From: an uncultured Carboxylicivirga sp.
GTDB lineage: Bacteria > Bacteroidota > Bacteroidia > Bacteroidales > Marinilabiliaceae
Assembly (NCBI RefSeq): GCF_963668385.1
Contig: NZ_OY764327.1
Coordinates: forward strand, 5,898,724-5,962,723
Length of the DNA stretch: 64,000 bases
Direction: 5' to 3'
Position 1 is the stretch's first letter. Each line of letters begins with the position of its first letter. The translations under genes and the position numbers were made by a program. Positions 43,101-52,632 of this stretch are shown here, piece by piece. A model generated the notes under the pieces. That model saw nothing but the letters and a program-made list of their open reading frames with translations, was not told where the DNA came from and ran no database searches.

Positions 43101-44510
43101 GTGGGTAGATCAAGAAGAAACAAACCGCTGCTTAAACAAGTTGAAATAACTGATGTTGCAGCCGAAGGTAAAGCCTTATGCCGAATTGAAGACAGAGTAG
43201 TTTTTGTACAAAAAGCTGTTCCGGGCGACATTGTTGATGTTCAAGTAACCAAGAAACGTAAAAGTTATTACGAAGGTTATCCTGTACATTTTCATAAATA
43301 TAGCGATATAAGAACAGAACCAATTTGCGAGCACTTTGGTACGTGCGGAGGTTGCAAATGGCAAGCTCTGCCATACGAGCATCAGCTAAAATACAAAGAA
43401 CGCGAAGTATTAAACAACCTTCAGCGCATTGGCAAAATTGAATTACCTGAATCTTTGCCAATAAAAGGTTCTGATAAAACAGACTTTTATCGTAATAAGC
43501 TGGAATATACTTTTTCGAACAACCGTTGGTTATCGCCCGAAGAAATGAATTCTGATAAGGAAAATATTCAACGTAATGGTGTTGGTTTTCATATACCAGG
43601 AATGTTTGATAAAGTGATTGATGTCAATAAATGCCATTTACAACCCGATCCATCAAACCAAATTCGTTTGGAAATCAAAAGATATGCATTTGAAAACGAC
43701 CTAACTTTCTTTGACTTAAAGAAGCAAGAAGGATTTCTGCGTACTTTAATTATTCGTACTGCATCAACAGGAGAGATTATGGTGATTCTTACTCTTTTTC
43801 ATGAAGATGAGGAAAACAGAATTAAACTGTTAGAGCATATAAAAAATACATTTCCTGAAATTACATCATTACAATATGTAATTAATTCAAAAGCAAACGA
43901 TACAATTACTGATCAGGAGATTGTATTATTTAATGGTCGCGATCATATTTTTGAAGAAATGGAAGGATTACAGTTTAAAATTGGTCCTAAATCATTTTAT
44001 CAAACCAACTCAGAACAAGCCTACGAATTATATAAGATAACTCGCGATTTTGCTAACATCAACAGCAATGAAATCGTTTACGATCTATACACCGGAACCG
44101 GCACAATCGCCAACTTTGTTGCCCGTCAGGCTAAGAAGGTAGTGGGTGTTGAATATGTTCCAGAAGCTATCGAAGATGCAATTGAAAATTCAAAACTCAA
44201 CGAAATTACCAATACCGTATTTTTCGCAGGAGATATGAAGGATGTATTAAACTTCAACTTTTTGGAAGAAAATGGTCATCCTGATGTAATGATCGTGGAT
44301 CCACCAAGAGCTGGAATGCATGCAGATGTGGTTCAAACTATATTAAACTCAGCACCAGATCGCATTGTGTATGTAAGTTGTAACTCAGCAACCCAGGCAC
44401 GAGATATTAATATGCTAGATATTCGATATAAAGTTACAAAGATTCAACCAGTAGATATGTTTCCACATACACATCATGTTGAAAACGTAGTATTAATGGA
44501 AAGAAGATAG
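43101..44510 (+). CDS. rlmD: 23S rRNA (uracil-5-)-methyltransferase RlmD/RumA-like
   Basis: A 469-residue RNA m5U methyltransferase. It has a TRAM domain (about 8-65), the four-Cys iron-sulfur pattern beginning CEHFGTCGGCKWQ (about 76-88; fourth Cys near CHLQPD), the SAM site YDLYTGTGTIANFVA, and the catalytic pair DPPRAGMH and YVSCNSATQARD with the nucleophilic Cys. RlmD methylates U1939 in E. coli; the paralogue RlmC acts on U747, so the exact target is inferred. The start is a GTG, 20 bases after an exact -7 element TAATTTTG (43073-43080). Confidence 0.9.
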   Translation: MGRSRRNKPLLKQVEITDVAAEGKALCRIEDRVVFVQKAVPGDIVDVQVTKKRKSYYEGYPVHFHKYSDIRTEPICEHFGTCGGCKWQALPYEHQLKYKEREVLNNLQRIGKIELPESLPIKGSDKTDFYRNKLEYTFSNNRWLSPEEMNSDKENIQRNGVGFHIPGMFDKVIDVNKCHLQPDPSNQIRLEIKRYAFENDLTFFDLKKQEGFLRTLIIRTASTGEIMVILTLFHEDEENRIKLLEHIKNTFPEITSLQYVINSKANDTITDQEIVLFNGRDHIFEEMEGLQFKIGPKSFYQTNSEQAYELYKITRDFANINSNEIVYDLYTGTGTIANFVARQAKKVVGVEYVPEAIEDAIENSKLNEITNTVFFAGDMKDVLNFNFLEENGHPDVMIVDPPRAGMHADVVQTILNSAPDRIVYVSCNSATQARDINMLDIRYKVTKIQPVDMFPHTHHVENVVLMERR

Positions 44511-44511
44511 G

Positions 44512-44536
44512 AAAAGCGCTTAGGCGCTTTTTTGTT
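44512..44536 (+). terminator. Terminator after rlmD
   Basis: AAAAGCGC-TTAG-GCGCTTTT followed by more T residues. It lies directly past the rlmD stop and also faces the end of the convergent SDR gene. Confidence 0.85.
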
Positions 44537-44537
44537 T

Positions 44538-45404
44538 TTAACCCACTTCATGACACACCTCAATTTCCTCTTGCTTTTCCGTCTTTATATCTGCTATTTC
44601 AGGAGCATGATCCCGATTATTTAATCGCATTGTTATTTTATGAATTAGAGAAGAAAATACAGGACGCTTGTTAAACCAATATATCAAGCGATTAAATTGC
44701 CCCGGTATACAAATTACTTTTCGAGATTTTAAAGAGCGTAACGAACTATTAACAACGTCACTTACCGGAGTCCAGAAAAAATCCGGAATATTTTTCAAAA
44801 AGGCTAATTCTTTATGGATAGATTCATGAAACGATGTTGGAGTAAAAACCGGGCAAAGAGCCTGAATTTTGATATCATAATCACTCACCTCATATTGCAG
44901 CGTTTTTGAAAAATGTACAACAGCTGATTTGGTTGTGCTATACATCACACTACCTGGTACATCAATAAAAACCGAAAAAGAAGCTACATTAATTATATTT
45001 CCTTTTACTTGTTGTTTTGCCATTACAGGTATGGCAGCTCTACTAAACCGAATGGTACTATTTAAATGAACATTTACCATGTCCATTTGTCTTTGCATAG
45101 GCACCTCTACAAAATACCCTCCAACTCCAAACCCTGCATTATTAATAAGAATATCAATCCTCTTTGATGAAGCAATAACTTTTTCTACTTTATCAATATC
45201 ATTCTCCAGCGACAAATCGGCAACTACTCCTTCTATTTCAACAGAGTATTCTTGCTCCAAACGAATCTTCAGATCATTCAGCTTTTCTTCGTGCCGGGCA
45301 ATCAATAAAAGATTATACCCTTGCAACGCCAGCTTTTGCGCAAATGCTTTCCCTATCCCACTTGTAGGACCTGTGATAACGGCTACCGGCGTATTTCTTT
45401 TCAT
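44538..45404 (-). CDS. Short-chain dehydrogenase/reductase
   Basis: A 288-residue classical SDR. The cofactor loop is TGPTSGIGKAF (about 11-21), followed by NNAGFGVGG, and the catalytic Ser and Tyr-x3-Lys in SFSVFIDVPGSVMYSTTKSA. The Arg in the second strand (IARHEEK) suggests NADPH use. The closest named group is the DltE/YqjQ-like or sterol-type SDRs, but the substrate cannot be told. The C-terminal 25 residues are charged and extend past the fold. Confidence 0.88.
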   Translation of the reverse strand: MKRNTPVAVITGPTSGIGKAFAQKLALQGYNLLLIARHEEKLNDLKIRLEQEYSVEIEGVVADLSLENDIDKVEKVIASSKRIDILINNAGFGVGGYFVEVPMQRQMDMVNVHLNSTIRFSRAAIPVMAKQQVKGNIINVASFSVFIDVPGSVMYSTTKSAVVHFSKTLQYEVSDYDIKIQALCPVFTPTSFHESIHKELAFLKNIPDFFWTPVSDVVNSSLRSLKSRKVICIPGQFNRLIYWFNKRPVFSSLIHKITMRLNNRDHAPEIADIKTEKQEEIEVCHEVG

Positions 45405-45500
45405 TAAATGTTGGGTTAATTAAGTCTGCTACCATTTGAAGTAGCCTTAAATACTTTATTTCATCTAAAGTAAGGTTATTATACAATGGCAAAAATGTAT

Positions 45501-47036
45501 TTAAAAAGGCATATCCTTATCAAAACCTGCTCCCATATCAGGAAAATCAGGTAAATTTGATGCTCCTTCATCTCCTACCGAATTCATTTTTGAAGGTAGA
45601 CTTTGAGCTGTAGGTTCCTGACCAAAACCTCCACCATCATCAAACATATCTTCCTCAACATCCTGAAATCGGGCAAGCTCTGAGCGGAATCTTAAACGGA
45701 CATCAGCTGTTGGTCCGGCACGGTGTTTAGCAATGATTATTTCAGCCATTCCGATGAGTGAATTACCCTGCTCATCTTCCGTAATACGGTAATATTCCGG
45801 ACGGTGAATAAAACACACCATATCAGCATCCTGTTCAATCGCTCCTGATTCACGAAGATCGGATAACTGAGGTCTTTTACCCTCATTACCAGCACGAGAT
45901 TCAACACCACGATTCAACTGCGATAATGCGATTACCGGAACATCCAACTCTTTGGCCAAGCCTTTTAACGAACGAGAAATAATACTTACCTCTTCCTGAC
46001 GATTACCTGGACTCATACCACTTGCATTCATCAACTGAAGGTAGTCAATGATAATACATTTAATATCGTGCTGTTTTTTTAATCTCCTACACTTAGCTCT
46101 AAGTTCAAAAACCGATAATCCAGCTGTATCATCAACAAAAATAGGTGCATCAATCAAATTCTGGATTTTATGATCCAGCTGTTCCCATTCATATGGGGCA
46201 AGATTACCTTTTTTAATTTTATCAGCTGACAATTCAGTTTCGGAAACTACTAAACGGTTTACCAATTCCACGTTCGACATCTCGAGAGAGAAAATAGCAA
46301 CCGGAATATTATGATTCAAAGCCATTTGCCTTGTCATGGATAGTACAAATGCTGTTTTACCCATGGCAGGACGAGCTGCAATAATAATTAATGCTGAACC
46401 TTGCCATCCGGATGTAATACGATCTAAAGCTGTAAATCCAGAAGCCACACCACTTAATCCGTCACCGCGTTCCGCTGCAACTTTAATACGATCAATTGCC
46501 TCCTGAATAACCGGATTGATCTGAACAGCCTCTCTTTTCATACTTCCTTGTGAAAGCATAAAAAAGGTACTTTCAGCCTCTTCTAGCAAGTCGTTCACAT
46601 CAATTGCATCATCGTATGCTTTTGTTTGCAGTTCACTTGAAATCTGAATCATACGACGCTGCAAAAACTTCTGCCATATAATACGCGCATGAAATTCAAT
46701 ATGGGCAGCCGACGCAACTTTACTTGTTAACTGAGAAACATAAAATGCTCCACCTACTTCTTCTAATTTAGAAAGACGCTTCAACTCCTGAGTCACCGTT
46801 AACATATCAACGGGCTGCTCTTGCGCCTCCAAATTCATTATAGCCTGATAAATAAACTGATGGGCTTCTTTATAAAAATGCTCAGGCTTTAACAACTCCG
46901 AGATTTGAACAAAGGCATCTTTTTCCAACATAAGAGCTCCCAACACCGCTTCCTCAAGATCAAGAACCTGAGGAGGCAACTTACCCAACTCACTACCTAT
47001 CAACGCATTCTTATTATATTGTTGTTTATTGGCCAT
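45501..47036 (-). CDS. dnaB: Replicative DNA helicase DnaB
   Basis: A 511-residue hexameric helicase that unwinds DNA ahead of the replication fork. The N-terminal helical domain (about 15-125) begins PPQVLDLEEAVLGALML. The RecA-like motor has Walker A ARPAMGKTAF (about 223-232), Walker B IIIDYLQLM, and the arginine finger region with AKHRAGPTADVRLRF. The last 50 residues form an acidic, Gly/Pro-rich tail. No intein is present. An exact -7 element TATATTTG lies at 47066-47073 on the minus strand. Confidence 0.97.
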   Translation of the reverse strand: MANKQQYNKNALIGSELGKLPPQVLDLEEAVLGALMLEKDAFVQISELLKPEHFYKEAHQFIYQAIMNLEAQEQPVDMLTVTQELKRLSKLEEVGGAFYVSQLTSKVASAAHIEFHARIIWQKFLQRRMIQISSELQTKAYDDAIDVNDLLEEAESTFFMLSQGSMKREAVQINPVIQEAIDRIKVAAERGDGLSGVASGFTALDRITSGWQGSALIIIAARPAMGKTAFVLSMTRQMALNHNIPVAIFSLEMSNVELVNRLVVSETELSADKIKKGNLAPYEWEQLDHKIQNLIDAPIFVDDTAGLSVFELRAKCRRLKKQHDIKCIIIDYLQLMNASGMSPGNRQEEVSIISRSLKGLAKELDVPVIALSQLNRGVESRAGNEGKRPQLSDLRESGAIEQDADMVCFIHRPEYYRITEDEQGNSLIGMAEIIIAKHRAGPTADVRLRFRSELARFQDVEEDMFDDGGGFGQEPTAQSLPSKMNSVGDEGASNLPDFPDMGAGFDKDMPF

Positions 47037-47223
47037 TAATGTTTTTTGAAATTTTTAAAGGGTAACAAATATACTAATCACAACTGAGAAACAGGGAATA
47101 AATAGCTGAGTAAAATTGATTGAAATCAGATACTTCTTCATTCCCAATCGAATAAATTTACACACTCAATATTATGTAAGGATATTATATCAGAAATGAT
47201 TTAATTTGCCAAAAATTATTACA

Positions 47224-48042
47224 ATGATACAATTTCCAAATGCTAAAATTAATATTGGTCTGAATGTAGTTAAAAAGAGACCTGATGGTTACCATAACCT
47301 CGAAACAGTATTCTATCCAATTCCCCTTAGCGATGCTCTTGAAATTATCATTAACACCAACTTAGATAACGATTACAAATTATTTAATACAGGTATTGAA
47401 GTTGATGCTCCGGCAGAAAACAATATTTGTGTAAAAGCACTTCAAATACTTAAACAAACATATGATATCCCCTCTATAGAAATTCATCTGCATAAAGCAA
47501 CACCATTTGGGGCAGGATTAGGGGGAGGTTCTGCCGATGCTGCATTTATGCTAAACATGCTTAATTCCTTATTTGAATTAAACATTAGTAAGGCTGACTT
47601 AATATCAATAGCAAGTCAACTGGGAGCTGACGTTCCATTTTTTATAGATAATCAACCAGCCTATGCAACTGGCATTGGAGATATGTTATCACCTATAACT
47701 TTAGATTTGAGTCAGTACTATCTTTGTCTTGTAAAACCCAATATACATGTGAGCACTCCTGAGGCATATGCAGGGATTAATCCTCAAGCAGCTGATCGAT
47801 CGTTACAAAAGGACATTTTACTTCCTGTTGAAGATTGGAAGAATTGTATTAAAAATGATTTTGAAACAACTGTATTTCAGAAATATCCAGAAATTGAAAG
47901 CATTAAAAACAGACTATATTCAAATGGAGCTCTTTATGCTGCTATGTCGGGCAGTGGATCATCCGTTTTTGGCTTATTTAAAGAAGAACCTTCAGTAAAG
48001 TGGGATCCATCATACTTTACCTGGATTGGTAAAATGAAATAA
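47224..48042 (+). CDS. ispE: 4-diphosphocytidyl-2-C-methyl-D-erythritol kinase IspE
   Basis: A 272-residue GHMP kinase of the non-mevalonate isoprenoid pathway. It has the start motif PNAKINIGLNVVKKRPDGYHNLETVF and the ATP loop PFGAGLGGGSADAA. The later AAMSGSGSSVFGLF is the third GHMP motif. The frame runs six codons further to a TTG at 47206; the ATG at 47224 (MIQFPNAKIN) is the family start. Confidence 0.95.
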   Translation: MIQFPNAKINIGLNVVKKRPDGYHNLETVFYPIPLSDALEIIINTNLDNDYKLFNTGIEVDAPAENNICVKALQILKQTYDIPSIEIHLHKATPFGAGLGGGSADAAFMLNMLNSLFELNISKADLISIASQLGADVPFFIDNQPAYATGIGDMLSPITLDLSQYYLCLVKPNIHVSTPEAYAGINPQAADRSLQKDILLPVEDWKNCIKNDFETTVFQKYPEIESIKNRLYSNGALYAAMSGSGSSVFGLFKEEPSVKWDPSYFTWIGKMK

Positions 48043-48067
48043 AAAAAGCGGCTAAAGCCGCTTTTTT
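48041..48067. terminator. Bidirectional terminator between ispE and the biotin carrier gene
   Basis: GCGGC-TAAA-GCCGC flanked by an A-run and a T-run on each side, so it can serve both convergent genes. Confidence 0.9.
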
Positions 48068-48068
48068 C

Positions 48069-48395
48069 TTATTCTTCAACCTCAATCATAAGGTGATTTT
48101 TTGGTATCCTGTCGCCTTCCTTTACATAAATGGCTTTTACTCTTCCATCAAAAGGCATGGCAATCTGATTTCTCATTTTCATCGCTTCAAGAATCAACAT
48201 TGATTCTCCAGCTTTTACTTCCTGACCCACTTTCACAAACACTTCCTTGATTGTTCCCGGAATATAAGACAATACATGGTTTGGATTTGGATCTTCATAT
48301 GCAATACGATTTTCGAATTTCTTAGTTAATTTTGTTCTATACTTCATACTAAGTATAGCAAAATCGACCAATCCTTCTATTTTTTCTTTTGCCAT
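48069..48395 (-). CDS. Biotin carboxyl carrier subunit
   Basis: A 108-residue protein with a C-terminal biotinyl domain. The biotin attachment site is LEAMKM (Lys at about 78), and the typical GTIKEVFVKVGQEV and FDGRVKAIYVKEGD strands surround it. It starts 11 bases after the stop of the carboxyltransferase gene, so both subunits are made together. With that subunit it forms part of a biotin-dependent acyl-CoA carboxylase or sodium-pumping methylmalonyl-CoA decarboxylase. No biotin carboxylase or membrane beta subunit is in the window, so the choice is open. Confidence 0.9.
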   Translation of the reverse strand: MAKEKIEGLVDFAILSMKYRTKLTKKFENRIAYEDPNPNHVLSYIPGTIKEVFVKVGQEVKAGESMLILEAMKMRNQIAMPFDGRVKAIYVKEGDRIPKNHLMIEVEE

Positions 48396-48406
48396 AAAAC
48401 CTCCTA

Positions 48407-49951
48407 TTAAAATGGTGGAATTCCATGTTTTTTATCAGGACGATGATCGTGCTTATGAGCCGAAACTTCAATTGCATGAAGCAATAAATCGCGAGTTTCA
48501 CTAGGTTCAATTACAGAATCGATATATCCTTTAGCCGCAGCCACAAACGGGTTGGCAAATTTCTCTTTGTACTCTTCAACTTTCTTAGCACGCATTGCAT
48601 CCTTATCTTCAGCTTCTTCAATTTCTTTTCTGAAGATAATATTAGCAGCACCTTCTGGTCCCATTACAGCAATTTCAGCTGTTGGCCATGCAAACATAAA
48701 GTCAGCACCCAAGTGACGAGAGTTCATTGCAATATAACCACCACCATAAGCTTTACGCAAAATAACAGTGATTTTAGGCACAGTAGCTTCAGAGTATGCA
48801 TATAATACTTTTGCTCCGTGACGGATAACACCGGCATGCTCTTGGTCAGCTCCTGGTAAATATCCAGGCATATCTTCCAAGGTAACAATTGGAATATCAA
48901 ATGCATCACAGTAACGAATAAAACGAGCTGCTTTATCAGAACTATCACAATCCAATACACCGGCTAACACTAATGGCTGATTGGCAACAAAACCAACTGT
49001 TTCACCATTTAAACGCCCAAAACCAATTACAATATTAGCAGCCCAAAGCTCTTGAATTTCAAAGAAATCGGAGTCATCAACAATAGCTCTAATAACATCG
49101 CGTACATCATACGGCTGACGCGGATCTGAAGGAATCAAATCTTCGATATTACCGCTAAATTTCGGTGGTTTTGGAGGAAAAGCTTTTGCTCTTTTAGTGT
49201 TACTCCAAGGAATGAAAGTTATTAATTTCTTAATCTGCTCAAAACATTCAGCTTCACTATCAGCGAAGAAATGAGCATTACCAGTAGTTTCTGCATGTAC
49301 ACGGGCTCCTCCTAGATCTTCCATTGAGATCTTTTCACCCAAAACAGATTCGATTACACCTGGCCCTGTAATAAACATTTTAGAAATATTATCTACTACA
49401 AATACAAAGTCAGTCAAGGCTGGTGAATAAACAGCTCCACCTGCACATGGACCTAAAATAACCGAAATCTGAGGAATAACGCCTGAAGCTAGAGTATTAC
49501 GGTAAAAAATCTCACCATAACCAGCCAAGGCATTCACACCTTCCTGAATACGAGCACCTCCAGAATCGTTAATACCGATCAAAGGTACACGCATTTTAAT
49601 GGCGTGATCCATAATTTTAGTAATCTTACGGGCATGCATTAATCCTAATGAACCTCCTTCGACTGTAAAGTCCTGGGCATAAATACATATTGGAGCACCA
49701 TAAACAGTACCTGTACCAATAATTACTCCATCTCCATGAAGTTGTTTTTTGTCCATGCCGAAGTCACGAGCCTCATGTTCAACAAAAAGATCGTACTCGG
49801 TGAAAGAATCTTTATCCACAAGTGCAAGGATACGGTTACGAGCTGTTTGTTTACCTCTCGCCACCTGTTTTTCAATGGCTTTGTCGCCACCACCCTTTTC
49901 CACTTGTTCCTTTCGTTTACGAAGGTCAAGGATGTGTTTTTTCAATGACAT
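48407..49951 (-). CDS. Acyl-CoA carboxylase carboxyltransferase / methylmalonyl-CoA decarboxylase alpha subunit
   Basis: A 514-residue carboxyltransferase with two crotonase-like halves. It has GINDSGGARIQEGVNALAGYG and the biotin-side GPCAGGAVYSPALTDF in the N half, and the C half has DMPGYLPGADQEHAGVIRHGAK, ILRKAYGGGYIAMNS and MGPEGAANIIF. These match PccB and MmdA, which cannot be told apart by eye. Substrates are propionyl-/methylmalonyl-CoA in either case. It is the first gene of a two-gene operon with the biotin carrier. In propionate-forming Bacteroidota this pair is often part of the succinate-propionate route, which I infer for this organism. Confidence 0.92.
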   Translation of the reverse strand: MSLKKHILDLRKRKEQVEKGGGDKAIEKQVARGKQTARNRILALVDKDSFTEYDLFVEHEARDFGMDKKQLHGDGVIIGTGTVYGAPICIYAQDFTVEGGSLGLMHARKITKIMDHAIKMRVPLIGINDSGGARIQEGVNALAGYGEIFYRNTLASGVIPQISVILGPCAGGAVYSPALTDFVFVVDNISKMFITGPGVIESVLGEKISMEDLGGARVHAETTGNAHFFADSEAECFEQIKKLITFIPWSNTKRAKAFPPKPPKFSGNIEDLIPSDPRQPYDVRDVIRAIVDDSDFFEIQELWAANIVIGFGRLNGETVGFVANQPLVLAGVLDCDSSDKAARFIRYCDAFDIPIVTLEDMPGYLPGADQEHAGVIRHGAKVLYAYSEATVPKITVILRKAYGGGYIAMNSRHLGADFMFAWPTAEIAVMGPEGAANIIFRKEIEEAEDKDAMRAKKVEEYKEKFANPFVAAAKGYIDSVIEPSETRDLLLHAIEVSAHKHDHRPDKKHGIPPF

Positions 49952-50116
49952 AATCCAATAATTTGATTTAACCTACTATTAACCAGTTCTTATTACATCC
50001 TGACTAATAATTTTTCAGGGTGCATAATTACTAATTTATTTTTTTTAACAAAAGAAATTAGTTGTTTTAAATATATCTTAAATATTTAACATTGGTTATT
50101 AACATCTAGTATTGAG

Positions 50117-51199
50117 CTACTTTGGAGCTCTATGATAGAGGAATATTCCGATTATAGCAAACAGAATATTAGGTATCCAGACGGCCAGTAAAGGGTTCAT
50201 ACTACCGTTAATGGCAAAGGTGGTTGAAATTGTCATGAACAAAATATACGAAAAACTAAGTGCAATACCAACTCCAATGTGCAATCCCATACCTCCTCTA
50301 ACCTTACGCGATGCAAGAGACACTCCTATCAAGGTTAATATAAATGCACTAAAAGGGGATGCTATTCTCTTATATTTTTCTATATAAAACTCTTCCAAGT
50401 TACCGACCCCTCGAGCTGTTTGTTCTGAAATATAGCGATTTAACTCTGGGTTCGTCATCATCTCAAAATACTTACGCTCTTCTTTAAAGTCAATAGGCTT
50501 CATGTTAGGGATTAAGGTATCAATTTCATTCCCTTTACTAATAATCTGCTCCTCCCCATTTTCAAATTCCCGAATCAAATAACGATTCAAATGCCATCTT
50601 CCACTTGTAGTATCGTATTTAACCGTACGTGCCGACAGTTTTGATATCAAATGCTTTCCTTCGTATTTTTCTAGGTTGAAGTAATCGCCTTTTTCCTGAT
50701 ACGAATAGTATTTTCCTAAGAAAACAAATACGCCTGGTTCAATTTGCATATGAATATTACTCAACCCAACTTCTTTCTTATCTTTTACATAGGTAGCCTC
50801 AAACTTTAGCCTTGTTCGGTTTGCAGGCGGGATAATATAGCCTCCCAACAAAAACGAGAAAATGGCAATAATTGCAGCTCCCATAAAATATGGAAACATC
50901 AACCGTTTAAAACTAACCCCACTCGACAAAATGGCGATAATTTCTGTTTGATAAGCCATTTTAGATGTAAAGAAAATTACCGCAATAAATACAAATAAAG
51001 GGGTAAATAAATTGGCAAAATAAGGTATAAAGTTCTTATAATAATCAAAAACAATAGCCTGTAAGGGGGCATCCTTATCGATAAAATTATCAACCTTTTC
51101 AGTAATATCGAACACCACTGAAATACTAATAATCAAAAGAATGGCAAAAAAGAAAGTTCCAAGGAATTTTTTAAGAATATATAAATCCAGTTTTTTCAA
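50117..51199 (-). CDS. LptF/LptG-family permease (YjgP/YjgQ)
   Basis: A 360-residue inner-membrane protein with three transmembrane segments at the N-terminus (about 12-33, 55-75, 100-120), a periplasmic beta-rich domain (about 130-265) and three C-terminal segments. This is the layout of LptF and LptG, which extract lipopolysaccharide from the membrane with the LptB ATPase. Which of the two it is cannot be told. The start codon is TTG (MKKLDLYILKKF), as no other start fits the first helix. It is 89 bases downstream of tgt. Confidence 0.88.
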   Translation of the reverse strand: MKKLDLYILKKFLGTFFFAILLIISISVVFDITEKVDNFIDKDAPLQAIVFDYYKNFIPYFANLFTPLFVFIAVIFFTSKMAYQTEIIAILSSGVSFKRLMFPYFMGAAIIAIFSFLLGGYIIPPANRTRLKFEATYVKDKKEVGLSNIHMQIEPGVFVFLGKYYSYQEKGDYFNLEKYEGKHLISKLSARTVKYDTTSGRWHLNRYLIREFENGEEQIISKGNEIDTLIPNMKPIDFKEERKYFEMMTNPELNRYISEQTARGVGNLEEFYIEKYKRIASPFSAFILTLIGVSLASRKVRGGMGLHIGVGIALSFSYILFMTISTTFAINGSMNPLLAVWIPNILFAIIGIFLYHRAPK

Positions 51200-51288
51200 A
51201 ACGCCGGTTTTAGTTTAACAACGCCTCTTTTGAGCTTTATACAAAAGAACAAAAAAAATGTGTAATAAAAAGTTAAAACAATCACGTG

Positions 51289-52419
51289 CTACAAACGAGT
51301 AGTTATTTTTTTCACCATAACATCTTTCCAACTAGCAAAATCACCAGCGATTATATGCTTACGAGCCTCTTTTACCAACCATAAATAGAAGGTCAAATTA
51401 TGCATACTTCCTATTTGTGCTGCCAACATCTCTTTCGACACATAAAGATGACGCAAATAAGCTTTTGTATATTGATGATCAACAAATGAAGTTCCATTAG
51501 GATCGACTGGGGAAAAATCGTTTTTCCACTTCTCGTTTCTCATATTTAAAATACCTTCTGATGTAAATAACATTCCATTACGGCCATTTCTGGTTGGCAT
51601 CACACAATCAAACATATCAACACCCAAAGCAATATTTTCAAGCAAATTGGCAGGAGTTCCCACTCCCATTAAATAGCGTGGTTTGTCTTTGGGAAGAATA
51701 CCATTTACCAACTCAACCATTTCGTACATTACTTCGGTTGGCTCACCAACAGCTAATCCACCAATAGCATTTCCTTCACGATTTTGCTCAGCAATAAATT
51801 CAGCCGATTGTGTTCTCAAATCGCGATGTCCAGCACCTTGTACAATCGGGAAGAAAGTTTGCGAGTGACCATAATAAGGCTCTGTAGAATCAAAACGATC
51901 AATTCCTCTTTTCAACCAACGATGCGTTAACTCCATCGATTGCTTGGCATATTTATAATCCGAATCTCCTGGAGGACATTCATCTAATGCCATTATGATA
52001 TCAGCTCCGATGGTACGTTGTATATCAACTACATTCTCGGGAGTAAATAAATGTTTTGATCCATCAAGGTGAGAACGAAAAACGGCTCCCTCCTCCGTTA
52101 ATTTACGATTATCACTTAACGAAAAAACCTGATAACCTCCACTATCTGTTAATACAGGCTTATTCCAACCATTAAATTTATGTAATCCACCTGCAGCTTT
52201 TAACACATCCAATCCCGGACGTAAGTACAAGTGATAAGTATTACCCAATATAATTTGAGCCTGAACATCTTCATGTAAATCACGAAAATGCACACCTTTT
52301 ACTGATCCGACAGTACCTACAGGCATAAAAATAGGAGTTTCAATGTCTCCATGATCTGTAGTTATTTTACCAGCTCTGGCACTGGATTTTGAATCGGAAT
52401 ATTGCAGTTCAAACTTCAT
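51289..52419 (-). CDS. tgt: tRNA-guanine transglycosylase Tgt, zinc cysteines absent
   Basis: A 376-residue TIM-barrel enzyme that exchanges guanine-34 for preQ1 in queuosine tRNAs. The catalytic Asp residues are in DSGGYQVFSL and FDCVMPTR, and the substrate-specificity loop reads GGLAVGEP, the preQ1 type rather than the eukaryotic LSGGE type. In most bacterial enzymes a CxCxxC motif plus a His binds zinc after the DP pair; here that part is DPNGTSFVDHQY, with no Cys, though the His in MHNL is kept. The fold probably does without zinc. It is a single gene upstream of the lptF/G-type gene. Confidence 0.93.
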   Translation of the reverse strand: MKFELQYSDSKSSARAGKITTDHGDIETPIFMPVGTVGSVKGVHFRDLHEDVQAQIILGNTYHLYLRPGLDVLKAAGGLHKFNGWNKPVLTDSGGYQVFSLSDNRKLTEEGAVFRSHLDGSKHLFTPENVVDIQRTIGADIIMALDECPPGDSDYKYAKQSMELTHRWLKRGIDRFDSTEPYYGHSQTFFPIVQGAGHRDLRTQSAEFIAEQNREGNAIGGLAVGEPTEVMYEMVELVNGILPKDKPRYLMGVGTPANLLENIALGVDMFDCVMPTRNGRNGMLFTSEGILNMRNEKWKNDFSPVDPNGTSFVDHQYTKAYLRHLYVSKEMLAAQIGSMHNLTFYLWLVKEARKHIIAGDFASWKDVMVKKITTRL

Positions 52420-52632
52420 ATCTATCTATTTTACAAAACTTTAAATTAAAGATTTGTATTCTATTTTATTCAATTATCAAAAAGGGGCTGCAAATATACA
52501 AAACTCATCAACAGACTTTCTTGATAAACAGGTGTTTTTTACAATCACTACAATATTTAATCCAAAAAAAGATTCATATCATCGCACTTTGTAAAAAATT
52601 ATTGCAAATTTGAAGAAACATACAGACGGACG

